A stretch of 64,000 bases of DNA from Liolophura sinensis (lineage: Eukaryota; Mollusca; Polyplacophora; Chitonida; Chitonidae). Where the stretch lies: positions 41,134,458-41,198,457 of the forward strand of contig NC_088300.1 in NCBI RefSeq assembly GCF_032854445.1, read 5' to 3'. Below are positions 34,801-45,085 of this stretch, piece by piece. Numbering within the stretch: the stretch's first letter is position 1; each line of letters begins with the position of its first letter. Position numbers and translations under genes: made by a program. Below the pieces are notes generated by a model. The model searched no databases, was not told where the DNA came from, and saw nothing but the letters and a program-made list of their open reading frames with translations.

Positions 34801-37800
34801 AAGTACATATACATGTAAAAAAAATTCAACATGTAACTTTCACACGGGCATGCTTTTATTCCTTTCTTTCCGTATAGACTGAGTGCAACAACTAAAACAT
34901 GGTTAAAGTTGCATGTACACGCATGTGTTGCCTAGGTCTGTTAATTAATTACTGTACATCTTCAACTTTTTCCAACACTAAAGCACTTTTTAAAGAGAAA
35001 TTCATGCATACAATTATTATGAAAATTAGGCTAAAAATGATTTGTTTGTGTCAAGCTTCATGAAACTGCACAAATTATTTCTCTACACCCTATAGTTCTC
35101 TCAGAATATTGGTAGCAGTGATGGCTGCCAAGGTTGAACAATTACGGTAGTACTACATGTAGGTGCATGTACAGTACATGTATCCTATGGAGACTCTGTT
35201 CTTATAATTATCATGTTTATGCTACAAACAGCTTTAGCAGAAAATCTTCACATGCAAATACAAGCAACACTGAATTCACTGCTCCTTAGGGTTTTACTTG
35301 TAGACGCATTAGTCCTGAAACTCAAATTGCTCAATCTATCCAGAGATTTCTGAAGAGCGACATTGTACAATCTCTACTGTAGTAGTTTTCAGTTTAGTTA
35401 CAGAATACAATATGGAGACAAAAATAGGTCACAGGTCATTGACATTCAAGCATGTTTATAGGTCACATAGTGTGCTGCCTGTAAAGATGCATGCCAGCTA
35501 GATTAACTGAACCAGTGTGTTTCATGCAGTTCTCATTAAGCATTTTTCTACTATTTCAGCAACAAACACCATACAGGGAAGAAACCAGAATGAAAAGGAG
35601 AAATTTACACCTTTCAGCTTGAAAGCCTAATGAACTAAGTTAGAATATTCAAATGCAATCAAATAATTTGCTGAAAACACTGGAGCCTATATACCTGTCA
35701 CAATGTTCATGTAAATATATGCATGTGTAAACTGTAACATTTGACTAATTTTGTCAATATTTGACCATTATTTCAATTTGTGAAAAATACACTGTAACAA
35801 ACTATTTGGCTAAATTCTACTTACACGTATATTCTATTATCAGCCATGATCTATTAATTTGATGAGACCGAACCAAGGATGAAAACATGGTGGGGTGAGC
35901 GAGTAAGTGGTTTGGGTTGAACATCGTACTTAACAATTTTTCAGTCACATGACGATGAAGGAGTCTTTAGAGTGTATATAATGTGCCCCCTTGTTGCAGG
36001 ACGGATTTCCATGGCTCTTTTATCTAGTGCTACTTCATTGAGATGACTTGCCAAAGGTATGTAAACCGCCCCACCCGAGCAATTATACTGATACGGATCA
36101 ACCAGTCAGTGCACTATCCCCTTCATGCTGAACACCTAGCAAGGAAGTTACAACTTCTAATCTTTGGTTTTTTTTGTAAGGTCTTAGATGTGACCCAGCC
36201 CAGGATTAACCCTGGATCTACTGCCACCAAAGCCGACGCTCTACCAATTGTGCTATCCAGGCAGGTAAAACATGGTGGGAACTATAAAGAACGTGTGCAC
36301 AAAATTATTGGGTCTTTCAGTCTTTCAGTCAGACATGCTGAACCTTAGATGTGCTATGTACATGTTTTTAATATACCACATGCCATCCTCAAAGTCAGTG
36401 CATATGGTACTGTGAGTTATTAACCCTGCTTTTATTTAGCTGATAGTGTATACAAATTTATACATGCAGCCCAAGAATAGGGTGAAAATTTCATCTCAAT
36501 TTTTGTTCATCACTCTTACAAGACTGACACCTCGGGTACATGTACACGTAGACAGGGAGAGGATAGAAATCAAATGAATAATCCTATGAGAGCATGAAAA
36601 AAAAATTGACATGCAGCCCTTGGAAAGGATGTACAGGTACACATGTATGTCTTCAGTTTCATCAATATACACTACATAGCAATGTTACATGTACATGTAT
36701 GTCCTCACCACGGCACTGGGGGTGTAAACAAGAGCAAAATTCCTCCATGCACCTGAAAAGGAACTTCATCTGCCACATTACATAGCAAATAAATATTCCA
36801 GCAAATGGTTTTGAATGTAACCTTGCTTCATTTTCAGTATTAATAATTCTCACCTGATTGTTCTCTTTTAATCCGTAGTGATGAATCGGCTGAAGCATGC
36901 AGAAACTGTTTAATTTCTTCCCACTTCTGATCCACGCTATGAGAACTCTGCTCTCCCGGGGCCTGGGATTTGCTCAAGGAAGCAGTGACTGTGCGTTTGG
37001 AAGGAGATACGGGTGGGCTGATACTAGGGTTCTCAGTCTTAATGGGTATTCGCCCCTGTAATAGGAGCTTATGTAACGAGGTTTCATGGGCAGGTACACG
37101 TCTGTCTAATAACTTCTGGTACCTACGCATCTGACTATGTACACACTCTCTCTGTCCCGGCTCTTCCTTCACTGTGGAGAGCGTGGCAAACGTGTGCATG
37201 GGACGGGTGGGATAAGAGTCATCTGAAGTGGAGGGAGTCTGTTGCTGTGAATTCTCAGTCCAGTTTGTGGATGTAGACAAGGTGGAGAACCTAGGTACAG
37301 TTGTAGACATGGTTGTACAGGAAGTGTTCTCCTTTGACTCCCAATCCTCCAACGCCATGGATCCGAGGACCCAATCCTCACTTGTGGAGGCAGCCGCAGA
37401 TGAGGAAGCTGATTTGCTGAGTCTGGATTTGGGTAACTGTTTGTCGTCCACAAAGGAATTTAGTTGTGTAAGGGTAGGGCCTTGGCTGGCATCAGTCCTG
37501 TCTTGGAATACATCTTCCATGTTGACAAATTCGATGTCTTTATCATCCCAGTTCATATCACAGAACTCTGTCATGCTAACAGCCTGGAGGCCTGTGCCCA
37601 CGGAACTGGCCATTATGTCATTCTCTAGTTGCTGCTTCAGCTCTTGTTGTTCACCCGGCAGGAAGCAGCCCGATAACACAGACATATCCTGAGGGCCACA
37701 GGTATTCATGAAGCTCTCTGTCTGTCTGTCCTGGTCATACATATACAACGAATCAGGACTGGGAGCATATGACAATTCCTGAACAAAACTTTCGGAGGGC

Positions 37801-39857
37801 AGGGTATGGTCCATTGAGATGGGTTGTTCATACATCTCGCACTGTCCTGATAAGGCTGTATCCATCATCATTGGCTGCAGAAAAAAAACACAAAACACAA
37901 GCAGAAAATGAATGGATGGACTCGAAAACATAAACAACTTAAAACCAGTAATTTTTTGTAATTTTCTAACAGTGGTGCGGTGAATATTCTTTAATGCAGC
38001 TGTTTAGAGGATATGCATCTGGGGTTGTCTGTGACCATTAATATACCCTTGCTTCTATCCGTGTACATCCCCGGCTGAGAGTGGTGCAGAATAGAGAAGG
38101 AGCTGACATATCACGAAGTAACAACCTGGTGATGATAAAGACATACTAGGATGCCCTTCAGTTATAAGTCTTCCCATTTTCTCCAATTCCAATGTTAACT
38201 TTGTTATCGACAATAAAGCCTGCTACACAATATAAATGAAACAATAGTGAGTAAATAATACAGTAAATTACTTAAAGTTTCGCACAGGAGTTACTGTCAT
38301 TTACTTTCGCACGATTTGAGTTGGCGGCAAGATGACAGAAGAGAGTGATTAGCCCCTGCCTGTTTCATTACGCTGCATGGCACTTAGCAGCTCTGGTTGC
38401 TAATCCTCACCACTTGGGGTCAAGTCACTGACAGTGAGGTGTGCAGTGAGGTCTCCCAACTCGCAGGGCTACATGTACATCTCTAAAAGTACATGTACCA
38501 TGAATGAAATCGAAGAAAGTATTAACCAGGTCTGCAAGCTGCAGACAAACCAACTATTCGGATTAGTCCTACATGGAAGTCACCTCACACTGTTATCGGG
38601 TGAACCGTTGCCTGCTAAGAGCTCTCATTATGCCAGGAGTATGTGTAGAAATGTATTTAAGCTAAAAACGAATTTCACTGCGACACCAGCTTCCCGTGTC
38701 CATGTAATTCCAACATAGTATGTCAGTCTACACGCACATTTGGTTTCCTTACAGTCGGAACAGTCCTCTTGTAGCAGAGTTCCTTTTCCCACGTTTCTAT
38801 ATTGCGAACCTCCAATTAAACACAGAAAAACATACTTCACGCAAGGTTGCCAAAAACTATGACAATTTACACCTTTTCGGTAGAACTGTGTGCGAGCCCA
38901 GCATATTGTAGACAGGATTTGTTGAATTATCATATCAGGAGTTCACACAACACCATCACTGGCTTTATAAACAAAATGTTTATGAATTCCTGTACACAGC
39001 TTTTCCCAGACCTGATTTACGTCTCGCCAGCAACAGATAAGATTATTGTTTTGCCTTTCGCCAGCAAAAATCATGTGACCGATGGGTAGACACATGGAAA
39101 TTTCAAGCCCTGTGATTGTAAGTCCTGTGCAGCGGTGCAAACGCACGTGTGTAGGTGTTGCCTCGATCACAATTTGACATCATCTCGTCTGCTGGTAGGC
39201 CTAGTTTACAAGTATGAATTCGCGGCATGCTAAATTCTGCTGCAGCTTTGTATACTGAGAGTCCTGCAGTTTATAAACGGATATCTGACATGACACTTTA
39301 CATGCATAAAGGTACTGGGTAGGAGTTTTCTCCTAATTTCCCATTTATCACAAAATAACAATAACAAAACAATCAACCTGTTGCGAAGTGCATGTACTAA
39401 AATCATTATGACTAAAACTGAGGAAAACATGAGCTGGTAGTTGGAGCATAGACTCAATCGTGAGCTTGTTTATTACATTCTTGAACTGTCAGTATAATCC
39501 TCTGACCACCCCTGGTGCTCTTCCGCGGCACTCAGTTAATAACAACCACAACTAACGCAATGAATCCTGGGATATACTTTCAAAGTCCCTGGCAAAACAT
39601 TAGGTCATTATACCGTAAAAGTAAAAACTAAAGCCCAACCCTTTCACTACTAATGCTGCAATAGTGTTACTAAAACAATACATAGATGCATGTACACCAC
39701 AAAAAAGAAAATACAGCAAAATTTGGCTTTTTGGTGCAAAGGAAAGGTACATGCATGATCCTTTACCATGGACAGATCTGCATGTGACAGAAGAGAAATT
39801 AAAGAAGTGCTGTTGCAGACTTACCCTTACAGAGGCCGTTGTTTGACTCACAGTCAT
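28725..39857 (-). CDS. CREBRF: CREB3 regulatory factor (CREBRF / Luman recruitment factor)
   Basis: Seven coding exons, minus strand: 39852-39857 (coding part of exon 39852-39974), 36854-37874, 31941-32021, 30905-31292, 29984-30057, 29447-29569, 28725-28819. All introns are GT-AG and every junction keeps phase, giving 595 codons plus stop (human CREBRF about 640). The protein has an N-terminal acidic region with PTLTQLNSF (residues ~135-143), Ser/Thr-rich linkers and a Ser/Asp/Glu-rich segment (343-369). A conserved YFWQYN block (~392) and [11 protein letters not shown] follow. The bZIP-like C-terminal part has [20 protein letters not shown] at the basic region, with the N-x7-R pattern, followed by a short zipper-like helix. 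CREBRF is a nuclear protein that recruits CREB3/Luman to nuclear bodies and promotes its turnover, linking ER and nutrient stress to metabolism (family knowledge). Start: first in-frame ATG of exon 2, giving MTPMMMDT. Confidence 0.95.
29447..29569 (-). CDS. CREBRF: CREBRF coding exon 7
   Basis: A 123-nt exon encoding [20 protein letters not shown] and the following helix. Acceptor TTTGCCAG and donor GTAAGT are clear. It corresponds to the zipper-distal helix of the family. Confidence 0.93.
29984..30057 (-). CDS. CREBRF: CREBRF coding exon 6 (second half of bZIP)
   Basis: A 74-nt exon between TTGTACAG and GTAAGT encoding [20 protein letters not shown] and a few more residues. The intron splits the Arg codon in the middle of the basic region. 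Confidence 0.94.
30083..30336 (-). mobile_element. SINE family 1 (old, diverged copy) in CREBRF intron
   Basis: (TTTA)n at the left, then GAAGTTTTACGCTATACTTATGAATATTTCA, CAGCATTATGATGG and ACTTGAACCCACAGCAAC in family order. Many substitutions indicate an older insertion. It lies between CREBRF exons 5 and 6. Confidence 0.8.
30905..31292 (-). CDS. CREBRF: CREBRF coding exon 5
   Basis: A 388-nt exon from acceptor CCACACAG to donor GTAAGG. It encodes [57 protein letters not shown] and [11 protein letters not shown]-type blocks (here [12 protein letters not shown]), the most conserved part of the family. Confidence 0.95.
31941..32021 (-). CDS. CREBRF: CREBRF coding exon 4 (acidic)
   Basis: An 81-nt exon, flanked by GAATTTCAG and GTAAGC, encoding [20 protein letters not shown]. 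Both junctions are in phase 1, so its omission would keep frame. It matches in position and composition the acidic segment of vertebrate CREBRF. Confidence 0.9.
33668..33925 (+). repeat. Dispersed ~260-bp repeat, copy D
   Basis: Starts TATAAGCATCATGTCTGACATTCGTATACC and aligns with copies A-C, lacking the ~35-bp AATAAAGCCGGTAACACAC... segment. Its minus strand is open for 77 codons (33653-33886) with LAIIDLERP, which is also readable in copies A and B. Confidence 0.82.
35895..36266 (-). mobile_element. tRNA-derived SINE, family 2 (copy 3) in CREBRF intron
   Basis: Family-2 body with minus-strand tRNA-like head (...GCTATCCAGGCAGG). Flanked by a perfect 13-bp duplication AAAACATGGTGGG at 35882-35894 and 36267-36279. 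Confidence 0.92.
36854..37874 (-). CDS. CREBRF: CREBRF large coding exon (exon 3)
   Basis: A 1,021-nt exon between TTTTCTGCAG and GTGAGA. It encodes residues 3-342: [10 protein letters not shown] at the start, an acidic, Trp-containing region with [27 protein letters not shown], then Ser/Thr-rich sequence. Two sumoylation-like sites are visible (VKEEP; IKTEN), and it ends RIKREQS. Confidence 0.93.
37875..39851 (-). other. CREBRF intron (2 kb)
   Basis: No coding signal recognised. Short unmotifed ORFs only. Confidence 0.6.
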
Positions 39858-39974
39858 TAATGCTGGAGGGAGAGTACCACTTTCTGACAATGCCTGTCCT
39901 TCAATCTGGAACCAGCTCCCTGCTTTTCTAGGTGGGATAGCCACTGTTGAAGTTGGAAACTTCTTAGCAATGAG
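39852..39974 (-). CDS. CREBRF: CREBRF exon 2 (start codon and 5' UTR)
   Basis: Acceptor TTTTGCAG at 39975-39982 and donor GTGAGT at 39846-39851. Only the last six bases are coding under the chosen start: ATG at 39855-39857, then ACT. The upstream part of the exon is open in the same frame (PTSTVAIPPRKAGSWFQIEG), but the first exon has an in-frame TGA and no ATG. A longer N-terminus would therefore need another promoter. Confidence 0.8.
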
Positions 39975-40256
39975 CTGCAAAATAGAAAATATTACTCAGT
40001 ACAGTACGTATGAACTTTCATCAAATATACATGTAACATGCCTGGTGAACCTGCTCACTAGAATTGCACATGAACAAAGACTGCATGTGTCCATGCATAG
40101 ATAACCAGAACGCAATATCTCTGATTCAGGATCCTTCATCTTCCTTGTCCACCTGTATCCAATTAAATCTATGGCAACTTTTAACAGGGGTGCTTAAACC
40201 TGTGTTTTTTTCTACACCCGATTCTCAGACTCTATTCTAAATGCCATAAAACAAGA

Positions 40257-40352
40257 GATTTGGATTTTTATGATAGCTAATTCTCCGACTCATTGCTGAG
40301 AAAGAAAATGTTGCAATGAATCTGAGAATTAGCCATCATAAAAATTCAAATC
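40257..40352 (-). other. Intronic inverted repeat: 40-bp stem, 16-nt loop
   Basis: 40257-40296 and 40313-40352 are inverted copies, 36 of 40 positions matching by hand count; the loop is 16 nt. It lies in the first CREBRF intron, so it would be transcribed. Could be a miniature-element relic or a structured RNA. Confidence 0.7.
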
Positions 40353-41851
40353 ATGACCTTTAAGCATGTTGTCAAAAATAAATCTCAACAATGACACAAC
40401 CACCAAACAAGCTACTGTCTCTAAGGTTATCAGATCAGAACAGTCCAAGGACAGTGGTAGGACCTGTCTGTAGCACCATATCACCAATGCACCCAACTAC
40501 TACACACACATTAAGCTGTGTTTTTATGTCCTAACTAATGAAGAACATTAAACTTGATTACCTTCACTCCCTTGATAAAGAAATAGCTCAATGTAATGCT
40601 TACCATTTCCGCAGGTAAAAAAACATTAGAATTATAAAACTTATGTTGAAAGTGTGTTAAATTGAAAAAATAAAACAACACAGTTAATTGGTCCCTTGTA
40701 CTGGATCAGGTTTCAATATTTTAACAATTATATGAACATAGAAATATTTTAAGTGTTCGATCTTCCTCACTTTTAATCTACTAAATATTTACATGCATTT
40801 TTATCCGCCATTAACGCTCGTATTATAAAGCATTATAAATTCTACAATGCACTGTGGTAAGTTTTTGTAGCTGTGAATGAAACCTACTTAAGGTAATACT
40901 TTTGTTCAGACCTTAAAGATCCATCCACAAAGTTTATTGTAAAACAACTGTATGTATGGTACATTACATTTATATCTCACATGGTGCTTACCATTTCAGT
41001 CCTTTATTTGAATGATAATTACAAAATCAGAGAACTGAATGTTCTGTTTTATAACAAAAATAAAATGGGAACAGACCTGAAATAGACATTTAAATGCCAC
41101 ATTCTATTATTATAACTTTTTATCAGCTTACCTAGTAATTTCAAATTTAGAAAACGACAAATATTCACTAAGGTGCATCTATGTTGTCATGTAGATACAT
41201 GGGTAGACATTTTCATTCCAGATCTGTTATAGTCACATTGATAAATACTACCATGACACGGACTCGCTGATTTCTCTTACCATACGAAACTGATTCTTTA
41301 AAGTGGGAATAAAAGGGACAACCTAATAATTGACACGTTGAGAATTGGAAAACCCCTTACAATTCCATGCAGGCCATACTATATCCGGTATATTACACCT
41401 AATGATGACACAGGTTCAGAAACAAATGAAACAATACCACTATGATGAGTCAACTTTATGTAAAAAGCTCAGTCCACAAAGGAACAACGTGGCTGAATGA
41501 TGTAAGTTCTGGTAGAGAAGTAGGGCATCGGGTCAAAAGGTGCGTACAAATCAGCTGATGGAGCTGTGATGGAAACTAAAAACCTCCTGAAAATACATTC
41601 CTACAAGCGTTAATGCATATAGCAGACAAAACAACTTCCTAAACATTCAAATTCCAATAAAATAATGTAAAAACGAAGTCTTTATCTACAGCCTGTGTCT
41701 ATTTTTCAGTACGTTGTGTTGTGTAACTTCGTTACCAGCCTCACCACTGTCACTAATGTCAGTAAGTAAAAAGCGAGTCATACCATGACACATCAAAATG
41801 TAGCTTTCGTTGAATGAAACAACTCACTACACGACAAAATATTTGCCTTAC

Positions 41852-41995
41852 CTCTGCAGAAATACTCTTGTTTCCGAGCACGTACACAATATATAATCAA
41901 CTTCAAATAAAGACAGATATACCGCAAGCAAATTCACGACCTTCGATTCTCAGCTGTATGTCAGACACCATGTTGGAAGATTTGTTTTGGCTCTA
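41852..41995 (-). other. CREBRF: CREBRF 5' non-coding exon 1
   Basis: Ends at a strong donor, CTGCAGAG followed by GTAAGG (41846-41851). Its only ATG frame closes after 22 codons. The upstream end is not visible in sequence; it is placed just below the promoter elements at 42031-42092. Confidence 0.6.
41903..41971 (-). other. Upstream ORF in CREBRF leader (22 codons)
   Basis: ATG at 41969-41971 in context CCAACATGG (A at -3, G at +4) and TGA at 41903-41905, encoding MVSDIQLRIEGREFACGISV + FI. It precedes the main start, so it could limit or regulate translation (inference). Confidence 0.5.
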
Positions 41996-42024
41996 GTCAG
42001 TTCGCGGGAGTTCCATGCCCTCGT

Positions 42025-42095
42025 GATGACTGACGTAAACACATCTACTAACCATCCAATCAGCTGCCAAAAATGTAAGCCAAACTCCGCCCATG
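42025..42095 (-). promoter_or_regulatory. CREBRF proximal promoter elements
   Basis: In the direction of transcription: GGGCGGAG (GC box, 42085-42092), ATTGG (inverted CCAAT box, 42056-42060) and TTACGTCA (CRE/ATF-like site, 42031-42038). They sit 30-120 bp upstream of the inferred first exon. No TATA box is evident. Confidence 0.55.
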
Positions 42096-42384
42096 TATTG
42101 TACTTGTAAAGAGAATTTACACGTGATCGCAAACGTTTTCCGGCTATCTACTCAAACACGTCAATTTTACAGGTTTGAATCTTTAAGATCTTCTGAGCTA
42201 ATACCTTGAGGATATGTTTTTAATCAAAAATGTGAGTCTTCTCTTCTAGATTCTTCCAATGGTGGCCCTGTTTACGCGTGTTTTGGACAAATTCTGTACA
42301 CAAACTGGGTTCATCCAGAAAAAACAGGTCAGATTCTATTTTTGGCATATGACGTTGTTACGGTGAAGGTCGTATGCTCATCAA

Positions 42385-42392
42385 TGACGTCA
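42385..42392. promoter_or_regulatory. Palindromic CRE upstream of CREBRF
   Basis: Perfect TGACGTCA about 400 bp upstream of the inferred CREBRF transcription start. CREB3/Luman and other CREB/ATF factors bind this sequence (family knowledge). Confidence 0.45.
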
Positions 42393-44740
42393 TGTCGTGT
42401 TTGAGAGTTGCTGGTGGAAGCATGAAGGTGGAAACACCGTGTTCATAATTATCTCCACTGTTAAACAACTACCGGAAATAAATAAGTTGACAATTCTGGA
42501 TTGTTATTATACACCAAACCGCTTTGCAGGAATGCATGCGTGCAGTTTCAACAGGGATATACCGGTATTGACAGCCGACTGAATATAGCATTCCCAAATG
42601 ATTTTTAAAAATCATGGATACCGCAATAAACTATACATTTTTGGAAAGCTCAATATAAGTGTGTTTCAAAAATACATTGTTCATAATTCAGCAGGGAGAC
42701 AAATTCGTGCACGACCACCTGGAATGCAGCCCACCCCCAACGCAATTTTCTGAAAATAGCAAGAAATGACCTCACTTTTGGGGGGTCAAACAAGGCCTAA
42801 AATATTCCATTAATGTTTCTCTGGGAAGTATATAGACACAATTTTATAATATCAAAAGAAGAATTACAGTATTAAAGAACTAGTGGTAAATTAACCGTTG
42901 CAATATTAAATTTAAAAAATGCAGCAGTTCAGCTTTTTGGGTACCCCATTTGGATTTTCCAAAAGCCGGTTCCACAAAAACATTTCTGCTGTGGTTAATA
43001 TGTAACAAATGAAAGTTAATTACTAATAAAGGTTTGGAAGTTATCATTTTAACTCAAAATTAAGTCAGATATTCCTTTGTGAAGTCCATCTCATGCTTAT
43101 TTGCCCTAAAAGATAGAACTGTTTGTGTCATATTTATCAATTATTTTACCTAAATATTAATAATTTTTTATCTTGTAATGTCACATTACATTGTCTAAGC
43201 AAATGCCGTAATCTTTTCACACACAATCATCCGTTATTATAAATTTAAGAGCTCAATTGCTTCTCGAGGCCTGTAAATTCCATCTTTTGCCATTCAATTT
43301 TACTTTATTCATTTAATTAAGCATTTACTTGTATCACATAATTCAGTTTTAAAATAAGCTTACTATATGATCCGATCACGGACAGTTAGCATGCCATTGT
43401 GAATTTAGAACCAGACCAGTGAAAACTATACGATCACTGTCCAATGTTGTGGATACCATGTGCTTCAGTGTAAACAAACACTTTCAGCGCATGCGCACTT
43501 AGCATTTTGTTACCCACTGTCAAACCGCAACCATCAAAATCAGCTCTAACATCACCCTGGTGCTCGCTTACAACCCCGAAAGAAGCGGGTCAGTGTTAGC
43601 CAATAAGTTTGACTTTTGTTTCAAACTATTGTCAGCTGTGTAATACGCATACAATCAACCTCTGTATTTATCTGAAGTCTTTAGAACAGACCCGTGGCTT
43701 TGTCGACACTGTTTCCCGCTATAAAAATACCTAGTGCACAAACTTTAATACCTTGTTGCTCGCCTCCACCCCTACATATTGCATGCCATTGGGATGTAAT
43801 AATTCAGAAAGCGCGGTACAAAAGGGGTTCTGCGACCTGTGATCCTAGGGTTAGCTTTCAGCCATTTAACAAAACAAACTGGTGGCTCCCCCTGACGAGA
43901 TATAGTGACACTACTGAAATTAACAAAAAGTAAACTGACATAGGCTCACTGGTAGCCAAGTTTGCATGGTGCTCTGTAGGATAACCATTACTCTACCCCC
44001 ATGGAAAGACGGACCTCTATCTCAATTCCATGCGCCCCTTCTTTTAATTGTGAGTTAAGGTAAGATATAAAGAAACTGTTTAGCTTGTTTTTTATTCTGC
44101 TGTGCATGAGAGATTCCATGGTATTCACTCAAAAAGCTAAACCAAGCTTTTAACAAGTTTAGCCAAATGGCCCAGCCCATTCACAGGACTTTGCAGCTGT
44201 CCACAACAGTACCAGCACTATGGCACCCAAAGATAAACATAGCTTCACAGCATATGCATCTCATTATCATTGAATGTACATGCATTTATTATGAGTTTTC
44301 TAAGTTCATTGGTCCCTTGTACTGGATCATAGATGTCACCTATTTGACGAACTGGAGTATACATGGCATTCCACTCTTGTTTTAGCCAGTCACATACTTC
44401 CAGATCAGCATGCTTATTGTAATGTGCTTGGCTGGTTCAAAAACTGGCACAGTAAGCCCTACTGCAAGGGAAAAATGTAAGCTTATCAATACAGGATGAC
44501 ACCCGTTTTATTCTGTGTTTTATGGGCATCGAAAAAGTCCAAAAATGGAAAAAATTAAATAAATTTATTTTGTATGATCTGCATGTTGGTTTGATTTTCC
44601 TTTCTTTCTAGGCTTTCAGATCATGTTCCTATGTCTTCAACAGGAAAGATTGCAGCTACCAGGACAGTCCACGTTTTCCACAAATTAGATGATTGTCTAG
44701 TTTTAGAACACGCTAATGGCTGTAAATCGGTATTCATTTA

Positions 44741-44997
44741 TTTCTTTGATTGGTGTGTTATGCCATTCTCAAGAGTATTTGATTTATACGACGACCAGCA
44801 TTATGGTGGCAGGAAACCAGGCAGAGCCTGGGGGAAACCCACGACCATCTGCAGGTTGCTGACAAACCTTCCCATTTACAGCTGGAGAGGAAGGCAACAT
44901 GATCTGGACTAGAACTCACAGCGACTGCATTGGCGAGAGGCTCCTGGGTCATTGCGCCTTGCTGGCACTCTAACCACCTTGGCCACAGAGGCCCCAA
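44741..44997 (-). mobile_element. SINE family 1 (copy 3), near full length
   Basis: The most complete copy. Left (TTTA)-like tail, core CCTGGGGGAAACCCACGACC, then a minus-strand tRNA-like head with A box TGGCCAAGGTGGTTAGAGTGC and B-box-like GAGTTCTAGTCC. Flanked by TATTCATTTA (44731-44740) and TATACATTTA (44998-45007), 9 of 10 identical. Confidence 0.92.
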
Positions 44998-45039
44998 TAT
45001 ACATTTAAGTTCAACTGTAATATACAAAGCTAACATTTA

Positions 45040-45085
45040 TTTATTTCAGTTTCATTTAACGTCATATTCAAGAATTTGCCAATTG
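45040..45085 (-). mobile_element. SINE family 1 3'-end fragment
   Basis: TTTATTTATTTCAGTTTCATTTAACGTCATATTCAAGAATTTGCC-type sequence resembles the tail end of SINE family 1 only. Short and diverged. Confidence 0.55.

Larger units (their letters stand above)
32022..36853 (-). other. CREBRF intron (4.8 kb)
   Basis: Contains copy D of the dispersed repeat (33668-33925), SINE family 2 copy 3 (35895-36266), and a twice-seen CAAGGAGTTTxCCAGGAG motif (near 32580 and 33586). No further coding exon was recognised; a small missed exon is possible. Confidence 0.6.

Noticed and set aside
37228-37692. 154-codon plus-strand ORF
   Set aside because: Antisense of the large CREBRF exon.
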